From Pseudomonadota bacterium (GTDB taxonomy: Bacteria; Pseudomonadota; Gammaproteobacteria; Burkholderiales; Burkholderiaceae_C), in NCBI GenBank assembly GCA_021807445.1, contig JAKBCY010000003.1:1-54422 (forward strand): DNA of 54,422 bases. Reading direction: 5' to 3'. Shown piece after piece: positions 15,916 through 25,321 of the stretch (position 1 is its first letter; each line of letters starts with the position of its first letter). The position numbers and the translations under genes were made by a program. The notes beneath the pieces were generated by a model. The model made no database searches. It had not been told where the DNA came from and was given only the letters and a program-made list of their open reading frames with translations.

Positions 15916-17856
15916 ATGAAATCCAACGCGCACCCCCGTCCTTCGCGCCGTACGCGCGCAGGTACCGTCGTCGGGATCGCCTCGGCGCCTGAAAAGCTTA
16001 TCCCAAGAGCTCCCGAGTCAGACTCCCCCCAACCGCTCATGCCTAATAATGATCGATCCCTTGCGGTGATTCCGCCGACACCTCCAAGCGCCGAACCCGC
16101 AGCCTGCTTGAGTCCGCCGCCTCAGCCCGACGCTGGACTGGCTGAGTTGATCGATCGAGCCGCACACGCCATGCAGGCCAGACGCACGCTCGGTTTATCA
16201 CCCGCGTCTCTGGGGCTGGCCGCGGCTGATTGGTGGACGCACCTCGCCGCCTCGCCGGGAAAACGCCTGGCGTTAGCAGGAAGCGCCTTACGCGACGCAG
16301 CGATCTACGCTGGGTATTGCGCTCGCGCAATGGCGCACCGGCCAGGCACGAGTGATGCAGCACATTGCATCAGCCCCACGCCAAACGACCGGCGTTTCGC
16401 CGATCCGGCTTGGCAACGGTACCCATTCAACTTGCTTCAACAGGCCTTCCTGTTACAGCAAGACTGGTGGCACAACGCTACATCCGGCGTGCGTGGCGTG
16501 TCCAGACATCATGAACAGGTGGTTGCTTTTGCTGCGCGGCAATGGCTGGACATGCTCGCACCAACCAATTCACCCTTGACGAATCCTGAAGTCATCGACG
16601 CCACGCTCAGGACTGGAGGCATGAATTTGGTCGATGGCGCCAAAGCTTGGATGGATGATTTGCGGCGCGTGATGAGCGGCCAGCCACCTGCCGGAACGGA
16701 GAGCTTCGTCCCGGGGAAGCAGGTCGCTCTCACCCCGGGCAAGGTGGTGCTGCGCAACCGGCTCATCGAGCTCATTCAATACAGCCCCAGCACCACGCAG
16801 GTTTGGGCCGAGCCGCTTCTGGTGGTACCCGCTTGGATCATGAAGTATTACATCCTCGACCTCTCGCCCCACAATTCGATGATTAAGTATCTTGTCGACC
16901 AAGGCCACACGGTCTTCATGATTTCATGGAAAAACCCGGGCGCCGAGGACCGCGAACTTGGGATGGATGATTACCTCGCACTCGGCCCTCTTGCCGCGCT
17001 GGACGCGGTGGAGCGAATTCAGCCCGGCCGAAAGGTACACGCAGCCGGCTACTGCTTGGGCGGCACTCTTTTGTCCATTGCTGCTGCGGCCTTGGCCGCC
17101 AAGGGGGATGATCGCCTAGCAACCGTTACGCTTTTGGCCTCGCAAATCGACTTCACCGAGCCTGGCGAGCTGTCCTTGTTCATCGACGAAAGCGAGGTGA
17201 GCTTCCTAGAGGACATGATGTGGGCGCAGGGTTATCTGGACACCACGCAGATGGCCGGTGCGTTTGAGATGCTGCGCTCGTATGACCTGATCTGGTCACG
17301 CATTACCCGCGACTACCTAATGGGCCAGCACCGACCTCCAAATGACTTGATGGCCTGGAATGCCGACGCCACGCGCATGCCCGCACGCATGCACAGCGAA
17401 TACCTGCGTGGGCTCTATCTGAACAATGACTTGGCTGAAGGACGCTGGAAGGTGAACGGCCGGACAGTTACGGTGGAAGATGTGCCGCTTCCCTGGTTTG
17501 TCGTCGGCACCGAGGCTGATCACGTTGCGCCTTGGCGGTCGGTGTACAAAATTCATCTGCTGGATCACAGCGAGGTGACTTTCGTGCTGACTAGCGGTGG
17601 CCACAATGCCGGCATCGTCAGTGAACCGGGACACCCGCGCCGCCATTATCACTGGGCGTTGCACAAGCATGACAGCGGATTTCAGGCCCCTGAGCAATGG
17701 CTGGAGCAGGCTACGCCGGAAGAAGGATCATGGTGGCCACGCTGGAGCGCGTGGTTGTCAGCCCACAGCAGCCAAATGACTGCGCCGCCGCCCATGGGCA
17801 TTGCGGGCGCCAAGCCGCTGATGAACGCGCCGGGCAGCTACGTACTGCAACGCTAA
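15916..17856 (+). CDS. phaC: Poly(3-hydroxyalkanoate) synthase
   Basis: The enzyme polymerises (R)-3-hydroxyacyl-CoA into PHB granules. The lipase-like box is GYCLGG with catalytic Cys380; the triad is completed by Asp535 (GTEADHVAP) and His563 (SGGHNAGIV). The core is class I-like (SWKNPGAEDRELGMDDY). The protein is 646 aa, a little longer than the common 590, because of a low-complexity Pro/Arg-rich N-terminal tail. The ATG at 15916 has AAGGAG six bases upstream; the track's ATG at 15910 is directly against that site and is less likely. It is the first gene of the run phaC, maoC-pta, ackA, which links polymer synthesis to acetyl-phosphate metabolism. Confidence 0.93.
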   Translation: MKSNAHPRPSRRTRAGTVVGIASAPEKLIPRAPESDSPQPLMPNNDRSLAVIPPTPPSAEPAACLSPPPQPDAGLAELIDRAAHAMQARRTLGLSPASLGLAAADWWTHLAASPGKRLALAGSALRDAAIYAGYCARAMAHRPGTSDAAHCISPTPNDRRFADPAWQRYPFNLLQQAFLLQQDWWHNATSGVRGVSRHHEQVVAFAARQWLDMLAPTNSPLTNPEVIDATLRTGGMNLVDGAKAWMDDLRRVMSGQPPAGTESFVPGKQVALTPGKVVLRNRLIELIQYSPSTTQVWAEPLLVVPAWIMKYYILDLSPHNSMIKYLVDQGHTVFMISWKNPGAEDRELGMDDYLALGPLAALDAVERIQPGRKVHAAGYCLGGTLLSIAAAALAAKGDDRLATVTLLASQIDFTEPGELSLFIDESEVSFLEDMMWAQGYLDTTQMAGAFEMLRSYDLIWSRITRDYLMGQHRPPNDLMAWNADATRMPARMHSEYLRGLYLNNDLAEGRWKVNGRTVTVEDVPLPWFVVGTEADHVAPWRSVYKIHLLDHSEVTFVLTSGGHNAGIVSEPGHPRRHYHWALHKHDSGFQAPEQWLEQATPEEGSWWPRWSAWLSAHSSQMTAPPPMGIAGAKPLMNAPGSYVLQR

Positions 17857-17884
17857 GCCTCAAGAACATCCGCACCGATATGCC

Positions 17885-19306
17885 ATGGCAGACCTGATCG
17901 AAAACCACCCAATCGCTGAACTGAAGGTCGGAAACTCGGCATCGCTGACTCGGAACTTCACCGAGGATGAAGTGCAGACCTTTGCGCTGATGTCGGGTGA
18001 TGTGAACCCTTCGCACGTGGATGCAGCATTCGCCGCGAGCGATCCCTTCCACAAAGTGGTGGCGCATGGCATGTGGTCAGCCGCACTGATCTCCAATGTC
18101 CTTGGCACCCAGCTGCCAGGCCCGGGGACGGTGTATCTAAGCCAAGATCTCCGATTTCTCAAGCCGATGTACCTCGGCGACACCGTGCGCGTAACCGTGA
18201 CCGTCACCGCAGTCGACACGACCGCGGGCCGCGCACCTCGCGCCACTTTGCACTGCACCGTGGTCAATCAGCGCAACGAGACAGTTGTCGAGGGGTCCGC
18301 CGACGTGCTTGTACCGACCGAGAAAGTACGCCGCCCGCGTGTGCACCTTCCCAAGCTGGAACTACGCGATCCTGGCGTAAAGCTGCGGGCAATCATTGAA
18401 CAGGCACGCACTAGACTTTCTGGGCGGCCACCCCTCTCCATGGCGGTGGTGCACGCCGTGGACGCCGTCTCTTTGGGTGGGGCGGTGGATGCGGCCAAGG
18501 CGGGATTGATCCGTCCGACTTTCGTCGGCCCGAAGGCCAAAATGTGTGCCGCCGCTGCAGCCGCTGGCATTGATCTCACGGCTTATCCCCTTGTGGCGAC
18601 CGAGCACAGCCATGCCGCGGCTGACAGGGCCGTCGCCATGGCGCGTGCAGGTGAGGTGCAGGCACTGATGAAGGGCTCGCTGCACACGGATGAGCTCATG
18701 CATGCGGTGGTCGATCCACAAACGGGACTGGGTACGGCGCGGCGCGTCAGCCATGTCTTCGTGATTGATGCCGTGGGCCAAGCTCGCTTGCAGCTGCTGA
18801 CCGATGCCGCGGTGAACGTAACGCCGGATCTGGAGGCCAAGCGTGACATTGTCCAGAACGCGATCGATCTGGCGCACGCCCTGGGCATTGCACAGCCCAA
18901 GGTCGCCATTCTCTCGGCTGTGGAAACCGTCACCCCCAAGATTCCGTCCACGATTGATGCAGCCGCTTTGTGCAAGATGGCTGACCGGGGACAGATCACA
19001 GGCGGCCTACTCGACGGCCCGCTCGCCTTCGACAACGCTGTATCCAAGCGCGCCGCAGATACCAAAGGTATCGTCTCGAGAGTTGCCGGTCAGGCTGACA
19101 TTCTTGTAGCGCCGGATCTGGAGGCAGCCAACATGCTTGCGAAACAGCTTGAGTATCTCGCCGAGGCCGAGATCGCTGGCATCGTCCTGGGCACACGCGT
19201 GCCCGTGGTACTCACCAGCCGCGCCGATCTTTCCGACGCGCGTATGGCCTCGTGCGCCTTGGCCGTACTGCTGGATCTGGCAACGCGCACAAAGCCGCAT
19301 GTATGA
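17885..19306 (+). CDS. MaoC-like (R)-enoyl-CoA hydratase fused to phosphate acetyl/butyryltransferase
   Basis: A 473-aa fusion. Residues about 1-140 form a MaoC hot-dog domain with FALMSGDVNPSHVD and AHGMWSAALISNVLG (the Asp/His hydratase motif). Residues about 155-473 form a PTA/PTB domain (SLHTDELMHAVVD, RRVSHVFVIDA, GLLDGPLAFDNAVS). The first half would hydrate crotonyl-CoA to (R)-3-hydroxybutyryl-CoA, the PhaC substrate; the second interconverts acetyl-CoA (or another acyl-CoA) and acyl phosphate. Similar fusions are known in proteobacteria. The gene follows phaC by 28 nt and its stop overlaps ackA (ATGA), so acyl phosphate is probably handed straight to the kinase. Confidence 0.92.
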   Translation: MADLIENHPIAELKVGNSASLTRNFTEDEVQTFALMSGDVNPSHVDAAFAASDPFHKVVAHGMWSAALISNVLGTQLPGPGTVYLSQDLRFLKPMYLGDTVRVTVTVTAVDTTAGRAPRATLHCTVVNQRNETVVEGSADVLVPTEKVRRPRVHLPKLELRDPGVKLRAIIEQARTRLSGRPPLSMAVVHAVDAVSLGGAVDAAKAGLIRPTFVGPKAKMCAAAAAAGIDLTAYPLVATEHSHAAADRAVAMARAGEVQALMKGSLHTDELMHAVVDPQTGLGTARRVSHVFVIDAVGQARLQLLTDAAVNVTPDLEAKRDIVQNAIDLAHALGIAQPKVAILSAVETVTPKIPSTIDAAALCKMADRGQITGGLLDGPLAFDNAVSKRAADTKGIVSRVAGQADILVAPDLEAANMLAKQLEYLAEAEIAGIVLGTRVPVVLTSRADLSDARMASCALAVLLDLATRTKPHV

Positions 19307-20505
19307 ACGCCTCTCTTCTCAGCCTCAATGCCGGTTCGGCGAGCCTCAAGTTCGCGTTGTTCGATAGCGCCATCGACAGCAACTCTTCGAGTCTTCCGAC
19401 GCCGATTTTGCGTGGTGAGATCGACGCACCAAGCAGCAAACCGACTTTGACCTATACCCATGCGGGCGAACCCTCCCGTACGGAGGCATCCAATGCACCG
19501 CGAGGCGACATTGGCGGCGAAACCACGTGGCTCATCGATTGGCTGACGCGAAATTGCGAAGCGCCGCGCCCCACGCTTGTAGCACATCGCATTGTCCATG
19601 GAGGACTGCACTATAACGAGTGCGTGCGCATCACGCCGGGGGTGTTTGCTGATCTCCAAAGGCTAACAAGCTTGGCGCCACTGCATCAAGGCCCTGGTCT
19701 TGCGGGTGTGCAAGCCGCGCAAGCCAGCCTCCCGGAGGCCATGCAAGTGGCTTGTTTCGATACCGCATTCCATGCAAAGCACACTGATGCCGAGCGGCGT
19801 TATGCGATTCCACGCGCATGGCACGAACGCGGCTATCAGCGCTATGGCTTTCATGGTCTGTCATATGACGCTATTAGCCGCCGTCTACCTGCCGTGCTAG
19901 GAGAGCAGGCGCATGGATCGGTGGTCGTCGCGCATCTTGGCAGTGGCGCAAGTCTCTGTGGCATGCGCGACCTTCAAAGCGTCACGACGACAATGGGTTT
20001 CACTGCGCTTGACGGACTCGTGATGGGCACACGCTGCGGCGCGCTCGACCCGGGCCTTGTCCTGCAGTGGTTTCAGCACGATGGCATGCAATCAGAAGAA
20101 GTCAGCGATTTGCTCTACAAGAAAAGCGGGCTTCTCGGCGTGTCCGAGATCAGCGCGGACACACGCGACCTTCTCGCCAGCAAGGACCCGCGAGCCCAAC
20201 AAGCCCTTGACGTTTTCGTGGCCAGTATCGTGCGCCAAACGGGAGCGATAATTGCCACATTGGGCGGGCTAGACGCGCTGGTGTTCACCGGAGGCATTGG
20301 GACCCATCAACCCATGATCCGAGCCGCCGTGGTGCAAAAACTTGCCTGGCTGGGCTTGGTGACCAACGTCGAGGCAAATGCAAATGGAGATCTGAATATC
20401 GCCTCCAGTTCCAGCCGCATTCCCATCTTTGCGCTGCCGACTGACGAAGAAGCCGTGATGGCAGCGCAGGCGGCGGTCCTGCACACAGCTAGCGCCAAGA
20501 GGTGA
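19303..20505 (+). CDS. ackA: Acetate kinase
   Basis: A 400-aa kinase converting acetyl phosphate plus ADP to acetate plus ATP. Motifs are LNAGSASLKFALFD, VAHRIVHGG, CFDTAFH with the catalytic Asp, YGFHGLSYDAISRRLP, HLGSGASLCGM, MGTRCGALDPG and FTGGIG. The track starts 51 bases earlier inside pta; the ATG at 19303 overlaps the pta stop as ATGA, a standard coupling. The family also includes propionate and butyrate kinases, but acetate is most likely given the phosphoketolase elsewhere in the window. It is followed only 4 nt later by a DUF4010 gene. Confidence 0.93.
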   Translation: MNASLLSLNAGSASLKFALFDSAIDSNSSSLPTPILRGEIDAPSSKPTLTYTHAGEPSRTEASNAPRGDIGGETTWLIDWLTRNCEAPRPTLVAHRIVHGGLHYNECVRITPGVFADLQRLTSLAPLHQGPGLAGVQAAQASLPEAMQVACFDTAFHAKHTDAERRYAIPRAWHERGYQRYGFHGLSYDAISRRLPAVLGEQAHGSVVVAHLGSGASLCGMRDLQSVTTTMGFTALDGLVMGTRCGALDPGLVLQWFQHDGMQSEEVSDLLYKKSGLLGVSEISADTRDLLASKDPRAQQALDVFVASIVRQTGAIIATLGGLDALVFTGGIGTHQPMIRAAVVQKLAWLGLVTNVEANANGDLNIASSSSRIPIFALPTDEEAVMAAQAAVLHTASAKR

Positions 20506-20509
20506 ACTC

Positions 20510-21793
20510 ATGACTGGCCCCCTACCTCCGCTTCTCTTGCAGTTCACGGCAACTGTGGTGCTCAGCTTTGTGCTTGGCCTTGAACTGCACAGCTACCGTC
20601 GTGCACAGGATGAAGGCATCGGCTTCGGCACCACTCGCACGCTTACCCTTATTGGCGCGGCGGGTTTTGTGCTTTGGCTTCTCGACGGTTCCGCACCGCG
20701 TGGGCTTTTTGTGGCGGGCCTGGCGGCGCTGGCGGTCTGGTTGGCGGTGGACTTGGCTCTACACGGCACTGCCGGGGCCGATGGTGGCGGCGCTCTCCTG
20801 CCCTCGGTCATCGCTTTGCTTGCCTTTGCGCTCGGGCCGCTCGTGCTCACGCAACCCGATTGGCTGGTGGCTGCCATATTGATCGTCACTATTTTGATGC
20901 TGGCAGAAAAACCGCTGATCCGTCGCCTGTCCGACGCCATGCCGATGACTGAGGGCGTGACCCTGGTCAAGTTCCTCATCCTCGCTGGGCTAGTTCTCCC
21001 TCTCCTGCCCAACACACCGATTCCAGGTCTCGTCGACATCACGTACGCCAAAATCTGGATGGCTGTCGTCTTGATTTCCACCATTTCTTATGCGGGCTAC
21101 TTGGCGCACACCTACGTGTTTCCCAACGCCGGCACCTTGCTCACGGGCGTCCTCGGCGGGGTATATTCCAGCACAGCGGCCACTGTCGTGCTTGCGCGGC
21201 AAGCACGACTCGACATGCGCATTGCTTCACAAGCGCCTGCCGCAATCGTTTTGGCAACAGCAATGATGTATGTCAGACTGTGGATCGTGATCCTTGCCCT
21301 GGGTCACTGGCCAGCGGCACTGCATCTTGCGTTACCGTTCACGCTCCTGCTCGCTGGCTCGCTCGGCCTAACTTGGCTTCTCTGGCAACGCGGCAACCGA
21401 GAGGCGCCGCAAGCGCCCGGTGCCACACTCGGAATGCGCCACGCCAATCCACTTGACTTGCCCGTTGCTTTTCTATTTGCTGGACTTTTCGTGGCATTCG
21501 CTGCCATCACGAACTTCGTCACCCAGCATTTCGGAGCGACAGGCCTGCACGTGCTGAGCTTCCTTGTCGGCTTTACCGACATTGATCCATTCGTGCTTTC
21601 ACTTTTGGCCGGACACTTTCAGGTGAGCGACGCAGCCGTGATCACGGCCGTGCTCATTTCAACCGGCAGCAACAATCTTCTTAAAGCTGCCTATGCGATG
21701 GGACTATCCAGACAAAGAACCATGCTGCCAGCAGCGGCTTGGCTTGCATTTACCCTGCTGCTGTCTCTGGGCTGGGCGGCATGGGTGACATAA
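20510..21793 (+). CDS. DUF4010/MgtC-like multi-pass membrane protein
   Basis: A 427-aa, very hydrophobic protein with about 12 membrane helices. The N-terminal part (LSFVLGLELHSYR, GIGFGTTRTLTLIGAAGFVLW) resembles the MgtC/SapB domain, and the C-terminal two thirds (LVKFLILAGLVLPLLP, GGVYSSTAATVVLARQA, SFLVGFTDIDPFVLSLL) is the DUF4010 domain. Its transport function is unknown. It begins 4 nt after ackA and its end overlaps the start of the proton ATPase gene, so all are likely on one transcript. The tight link to ackA could mean acetate or cation handling, but this is speculation. Confidence 0.8.
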   Translation: MTGPLPPLLLQFTATVVLSFVLGLELHSYRRAQDEGIGFGTTRTLTLIGAAGFVLWLLDGSAPRGLFVAGLAALAVWLAVDLALHGTAGADGGGALLPSVIALLAFALGPLVLTQPDWLVAAILIVTILMLAEKPLIRRLSDAMPMTEGVTLVKFLILAGLVLPLLPNTPIPGLVDITYAKIWMAVVLISTISYAGYLAHTYVFPNAGTLLTGVLGGVYSSTAATVVLARQARLDMRIASQAPAAIVLATAMMYVRLWIVILALGHWPAALHLALPFTLLLAGSLGLTWLLWQRGNREAPQAPGATLGMRHANPLDLPVAFLFAGLFVAFAAITNFVTQHFGATGLHVLSFLVGFTDIDPFVLSLLAGHFQVSDAAVITAVLISTGSNNLLKAAYAMGLSRQRTMLPAAAWLAFTLLLSLGWAAWVT

Positions 21794-24177
21794 ACCTTAC
21801 TGCCAAACACTCGCATATGCACCCCGCCACCTTTGTTGCCGAAACTGCGACTACCGATCATGCTCGGGGCCTGACCAGAGATGAGGTGAGTCAGCGCCTG
21901 GCGCAATCGGGGCCGAACGCCATCCCGGATGAGACGGTCGCCGCCTGGCGCCAATTTTTGGACAAATTCTGGGCGCCGGTGCCGTGGATGCTTGAAGCCG
22001 TGATCGTGTTACAGATCATGCTGGGGCGTGCCCCGGAGGCAATCGTGATCGCCGCGTTGTTGCTGTTCAACGCGGTGGTCGCCTTCGCGCAGGAGCAGCG
22101 CGCCAAGGACGCGCTGGCCTTGCTGCGCAAGCAACTGCACGTCAACGCCCGCGTCCTGCGCGACGGGGCTTGGTGCACGGTCCCCGCCGAGCAGTTGGTG
22201 CCGGGCGACGTGGTGCACGTGCGAGCTGGTGACTTGGTTCCGGCCGATCTGCAATTATTCGAAGGCGATGTCGCGCTCGACCAGGCTGCACTAACCGGCG
22301 AATCACTTCCAGTAGACGCAGGCGCTGGAAAATCCGCTTATACCGGCTCCATCGTGCGTCAAGGGGAGGCCAGCGGTATCGTCACGGGCACCGGCGCACA
22401 CACCTTCTTCGGCCGAACGGCGGAACTCGTCCGCACGTCAAACGCGCCCAGCCATATGCAACGCACCATTTTCGGGATCGTTGAACGACTCGTGATGTTC
22501 GATGCGGTTCTGGTCGCGTTTGTTGTGGTCTATGCCCTGTTGCACCACATGCCCATGCTTGATACCGCAGTGTTCGCGCTCATGCTGCTGGTGGCGTCCG
22601 TCCCGGTAGCCCTGCCGGCCACCTACACGCTAGCCACAGCGATCAGTAGCATGCAGCTCGCGCATCAAGGCGTCCTGGTTACGCGGCTTCCGGCAGTGGA
22701 AGAGGCTGCTGCAATGGACACGCTGGTGTCGGACAAGACCGGGACACTGACGCAAAACACACTCACGCTAGAGGCTGCGATGCCCTTGGCAGCGGACACA
22801 GACGCTGACCGTGTGCTGTACGCAGCGGCGCTAGCGAGCGACGACGCCACACAGGATCCATTGGATCTTGCCATTCTCGGCCCTGCCCGCAAACAAGGAC
22901 TTCTACAGAGCGCGCCACCACGTCAGGCTTTTCACCCATTCGACCCCGCCACCCGCCGCAGCGAGGGCGTATACATCGCCGACGGCAAACCTTGGCATGC
23001 GCTAAAGGGGGCAGCCAGTGTAATCGGACCCCTTTGCCGGCTCGATCGCGCGCAACAGGATGCGCTCGACGCCGCAGAACGACAGCTTGCCGCCAGTGGC
23101 GCGCGCGTGCTTGCGGTGGCGGCTGGTGGTGAAGATGCCTTTCAGCTCCTCGGCGTCGTCGGCTTGTCGGACCCGCCGCGTCCGGACGCCGCCAATCTGA
23201 TCGCGCAGCTCGCGCTACTCGGCGTGCGCGTACGCATGGCCACAGGCGACGCACTGGAAACTGCGCGCGCCATCGGCACCGCGCTGGGCCTCGGCACGCG
23301 CGTATGCGAAGCACGAGGTGACGCCCTGCGCAACCCTGAAAACTGTGACTTGTTTGCCCGCGTGCTGCCAGAGGACAAGCATGCGATCGTGCAAGCGCTG
23401 CAACGCACTGGCCACGTCACCGGCATGACTGGCGACGGCGTGAACGACGCTCCGGCACTACGTCAGGCAGAACTTGGCGTGGCCGTGGCAAGCGCCACCG
23501 ATGTGGCAAAAGCTGCTGCCGGAGTGGTCCTCACCGATCCGGGCCTATCGGGTGTTCTCACCGTGGTGCGCACAGGGCGCGAGGTGCATCGACGCATGCT
23601 CACCTACACGTTGAACAAGACGCTCAAGACGTTCGAAATCGTTGTTTTCCTCACTCTGGGCTTGTGGCTCACAGGACGCTTCGTCATGTCGTCGACGCTG
23701 ATCGTACTGCTGCTGTTTACCAACGATTTCGTCACCATGACAATCGCCACCGATCACGTGCAACCCGCGCCGCGCCCTCAGCGCTGGCAGGTACGAAAGC
23801 TCGTCGGCGCCGCCCTCGTATTTGCGGCGCTGTCGCTTGCATTCTCGTTTTCGTTCTACTGGTGGGCACGTGCCAGCCAAGGCCTTTCCGCGCCGCAGTT
23901 GCAGACCGTCGTTTTCCTGATCCTGGTCTTCACCACTCAAGCAAGTATCTACGTGCTTCGCAGCGACGGTCGGCTGTGGTCGTTACCGCCCAGTCGTTGG
24001 ATGCTACTCGCAAGCCTTGGTGACGTATTCGTGGTGAGCCTTTTGGCCAGCTTCGGCGTCTTGATGGCCGCACTGCCCTGGGGACTAATCGCCAGACTCA
24101 TCGCATGCGTCGTGGTATTCGCACTTGCCCTTGATCAGACCAAGCGCATCGTGTTCAACCGCTTTGCCATCGTCTGA
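21781..24177 (+). CDS. P3A-type plasma-membrane proton ATPase
   Basis: A 798-aa P-type ATPase. Motifs are TGES (172-175), DKTGTLTQNTLTLE (Asp318), SVPVALPATYTL in M4, GMTGDGVNDAPALRQAELGVAVASATDVAKAAAGVVL. The combination of the M4 motif and the last block is that of the Pma1/AHA proton pumps, not of metal or Ca pumps. Such pumps export H+ at the cost of ATP and raise cytoplasmic pH. The start at 21781 overlaps the DUF4010 stop; ATG 21817 is also possible. The track start at 21739 lies deeper in the previous gene. Its place behind the acetate-forming operon suggests protection against self-made acid. Confidence 0.9.
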   Translation: MGDINLTAKHSHMHPATFVAETATTDHARGLTRDEVSQRLAQSGPNAIPDETVAAWRQFLDKFWAPVPWMLEAVIVLQIMLGRAPEAIVIAALLLFNAVVAFAQEQRAKDALALLRKQLHVNARVLRDGAWCTVPAEQLVPGDVVHVRAGDLVPADLQLFEGDVALDQAALTGESLPVDAGAGKSAYTGSIVRQGEASGIVTGTGAHTFFGRTAELVRTSNAPSHMQRTIFGIVERLVMFDAVLVAFVVVYALLHHMPMLDTAVFALMLLVASVPVALPATYTLATAISSMQLAHQGVLVTRLPAVEEAAAMDTLVSDKTGTLTQNTLTLEAAMPLAADTDADRVLYAAALASDDATQDPLDLAILGPARKQGLLQSAPPRQAFHPFDPATRRSEGVYIADGKPWHALKGAASVIGPLCRLDRAQQDALDAAERQLAASGARVLAVAAGGEDAFQLLGVVGLSDPPRPDAANLIAQLALLGVRVRMATGDALETARAIGTALGLGTRVCEARGDALRNPENCDLFARVLPEDKHAIVQALQRTGHVTGMTGDGVNDAPALRQAELGVAVASATDVAKAAAGVVLTDPGLSGVLTVVRTGREVHRRMLTYTLNKTLKTFEIVVFLTLGLWLTGRFVMSSTLIVLLLFTNDFVTMTIATDHVQPAPRPQRWQVRKLVGAALVFAALSLAFSFSFYWWARASQGLSAPQLQTVVFLILVFTTQASIYVLRSDGRLWSLPPSRWMLLASLGDVFVVSLLASFGVLMAALPWGLIARLIACVVVFALALDQTKRIVFNRFAIV

Positions 24178-24196
24178 TGGCTGGAGAATCCGCGAT

Positions 24197-25321
24197 ATGA
24201 CCGGGGCAGCCAAGCAGCCATCGAAGCTTCCGAACGTCAACGTGCCCATTTTCTGGCCGGCGCAACTAGCCGCCAATATGGCTGACGAGGGTTTGGATCT
24301 TTTCGCCCGCAATGTTAAGTTCCTCACTGAGGAGTCGCGCCTGCACGGTGGCCTAAAGCCACGTTTGGCCACCGCGCATATCGAGCGTCTCAAGCTGCGC
24401 ACGCTGACACTGTGCGACTATTCAGCGCCGAATGCCAAGGGCACTCCGACCCTGGTCGTTGCCCCGTACGCCGGGCACACCTCGATGATCGCCGATTACC
24501 ACGAGGGCCAGAGCCTGATGCAGACCCTGCGTCGCGCGAGCGTCGAGCTTTTGTTCCTTACCGACTGGCATAGCGCTACGCCGGATATGAAAGACCTGGA
24601 AGTTGATCAATACTTGGCCGAGCTTTTGGCCTGCATCGACGACCTAGGCGGTCGCGTCAACTTGGTCGGCCTGTGTCAAGGCGGGTGGACCGCGGCGATG
24701 CTGGCAGCGCGCTTTCCCGAGCGGGTTGCCAGCCTGGTGCTAGCCGGCTCCCCGATTGACACCCACGCAGGCAATGGCCCGCTGGTGAAAATGGTCAAGG
24801 CCAGTCCGATGAGCTTTTACGAAGACTTGGTGTCCTCTGGCGGCGGGTTGATGCTCGGCAAATACATGCTCGCTGGATGGAAGAACATGCACCCCGAGCA
24901 GCACTACGTGCAAGAGCACATCGACTTGTACGAGCACATCGACGACCCGGTCTGGCTGTCCAAGACAGAGGCGTTTGAACGCTGGTACGAGAATCCGCTT
25001 GACCTCCCAGGGCGATGGTACCTGCAGGTGATCGATCAACTATTCAAGCGCAATTTTCTGGCCAAAGGCAAGTACGTCGCGCTCGGCCGCATATTAAGCC
25101 TTAAAGCCGTGACCTGCCCTCTCTATCTTCTCGCTGGCGAAAGCGATGACATTACCAATCACAAGCAGGTTTTCGCCGCTGAGGCACTTTGCGGCACACC
25201 CAAGGTCGACACCAAAAAGCGCATGGTTCCGGGAGGGCACGTCGGCCTGTTCATGGGCTCGCGCACACTTAGGGAAGCCTGGCCCGAAATTGGCGGCTGG
25301 ATTGTGGCTCAAGGGCGTTGA
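24197..25321 (+). CDS. PHB depolymerase/PHA synthase-like alpha/beta hydrolase
   Basis: A 374-aa protein of the PhaC/PhaZ superfamily. The nucleophile elbow is GLCQGG with Cys160, as in class III synthases, where intracellular PhaZ normally has a Cys in VCQP. Asp317/Asp318 (AGESDDIT) and His348 (PGGHVGLFMGS) complete the triad, and the C-terminal block resembles the PHB_depo_C domain. It could therefore degrade PHB or act as a polymerase-like partner. The start at 24197 has GGAG 10 nt upstream. It lies 19 nt after the proton ATPase, at the end of the phaC run. Confidence 0.8.
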   Translation: MTGAAKQPSKLPNVNVPIFWPAQLAANMADEGLDLFARNVKFLTEESRLHGGLKPRLATAHIERLKLRTLTLCDYSAPNAKGTPTLVVAPYAGHTSMIADYHEGQSLMQTLRRASVELLFLTDWHSATPDMKDLEVDQYLAELLACIDDLGGRVNLVGLCQGGWTAAMLAARFPERVASLVLAGSPIDTHAGNGPLVKMVKASPMSFYEDLVSSGGGLMLGKYMLAGWKNMHPEQHYVQEHIDLYEHIDDPVWLSKTEAFERWYENPLDLPGRWYLQVIDQLFKRNFLAKGKYVALGRILSLKAVTCPLYLLAGESDDITNHKQVFAAEALCGTPKVDTKKRMVPGGHVGLFMGSRTLREAWPEIGGWIVAQGR

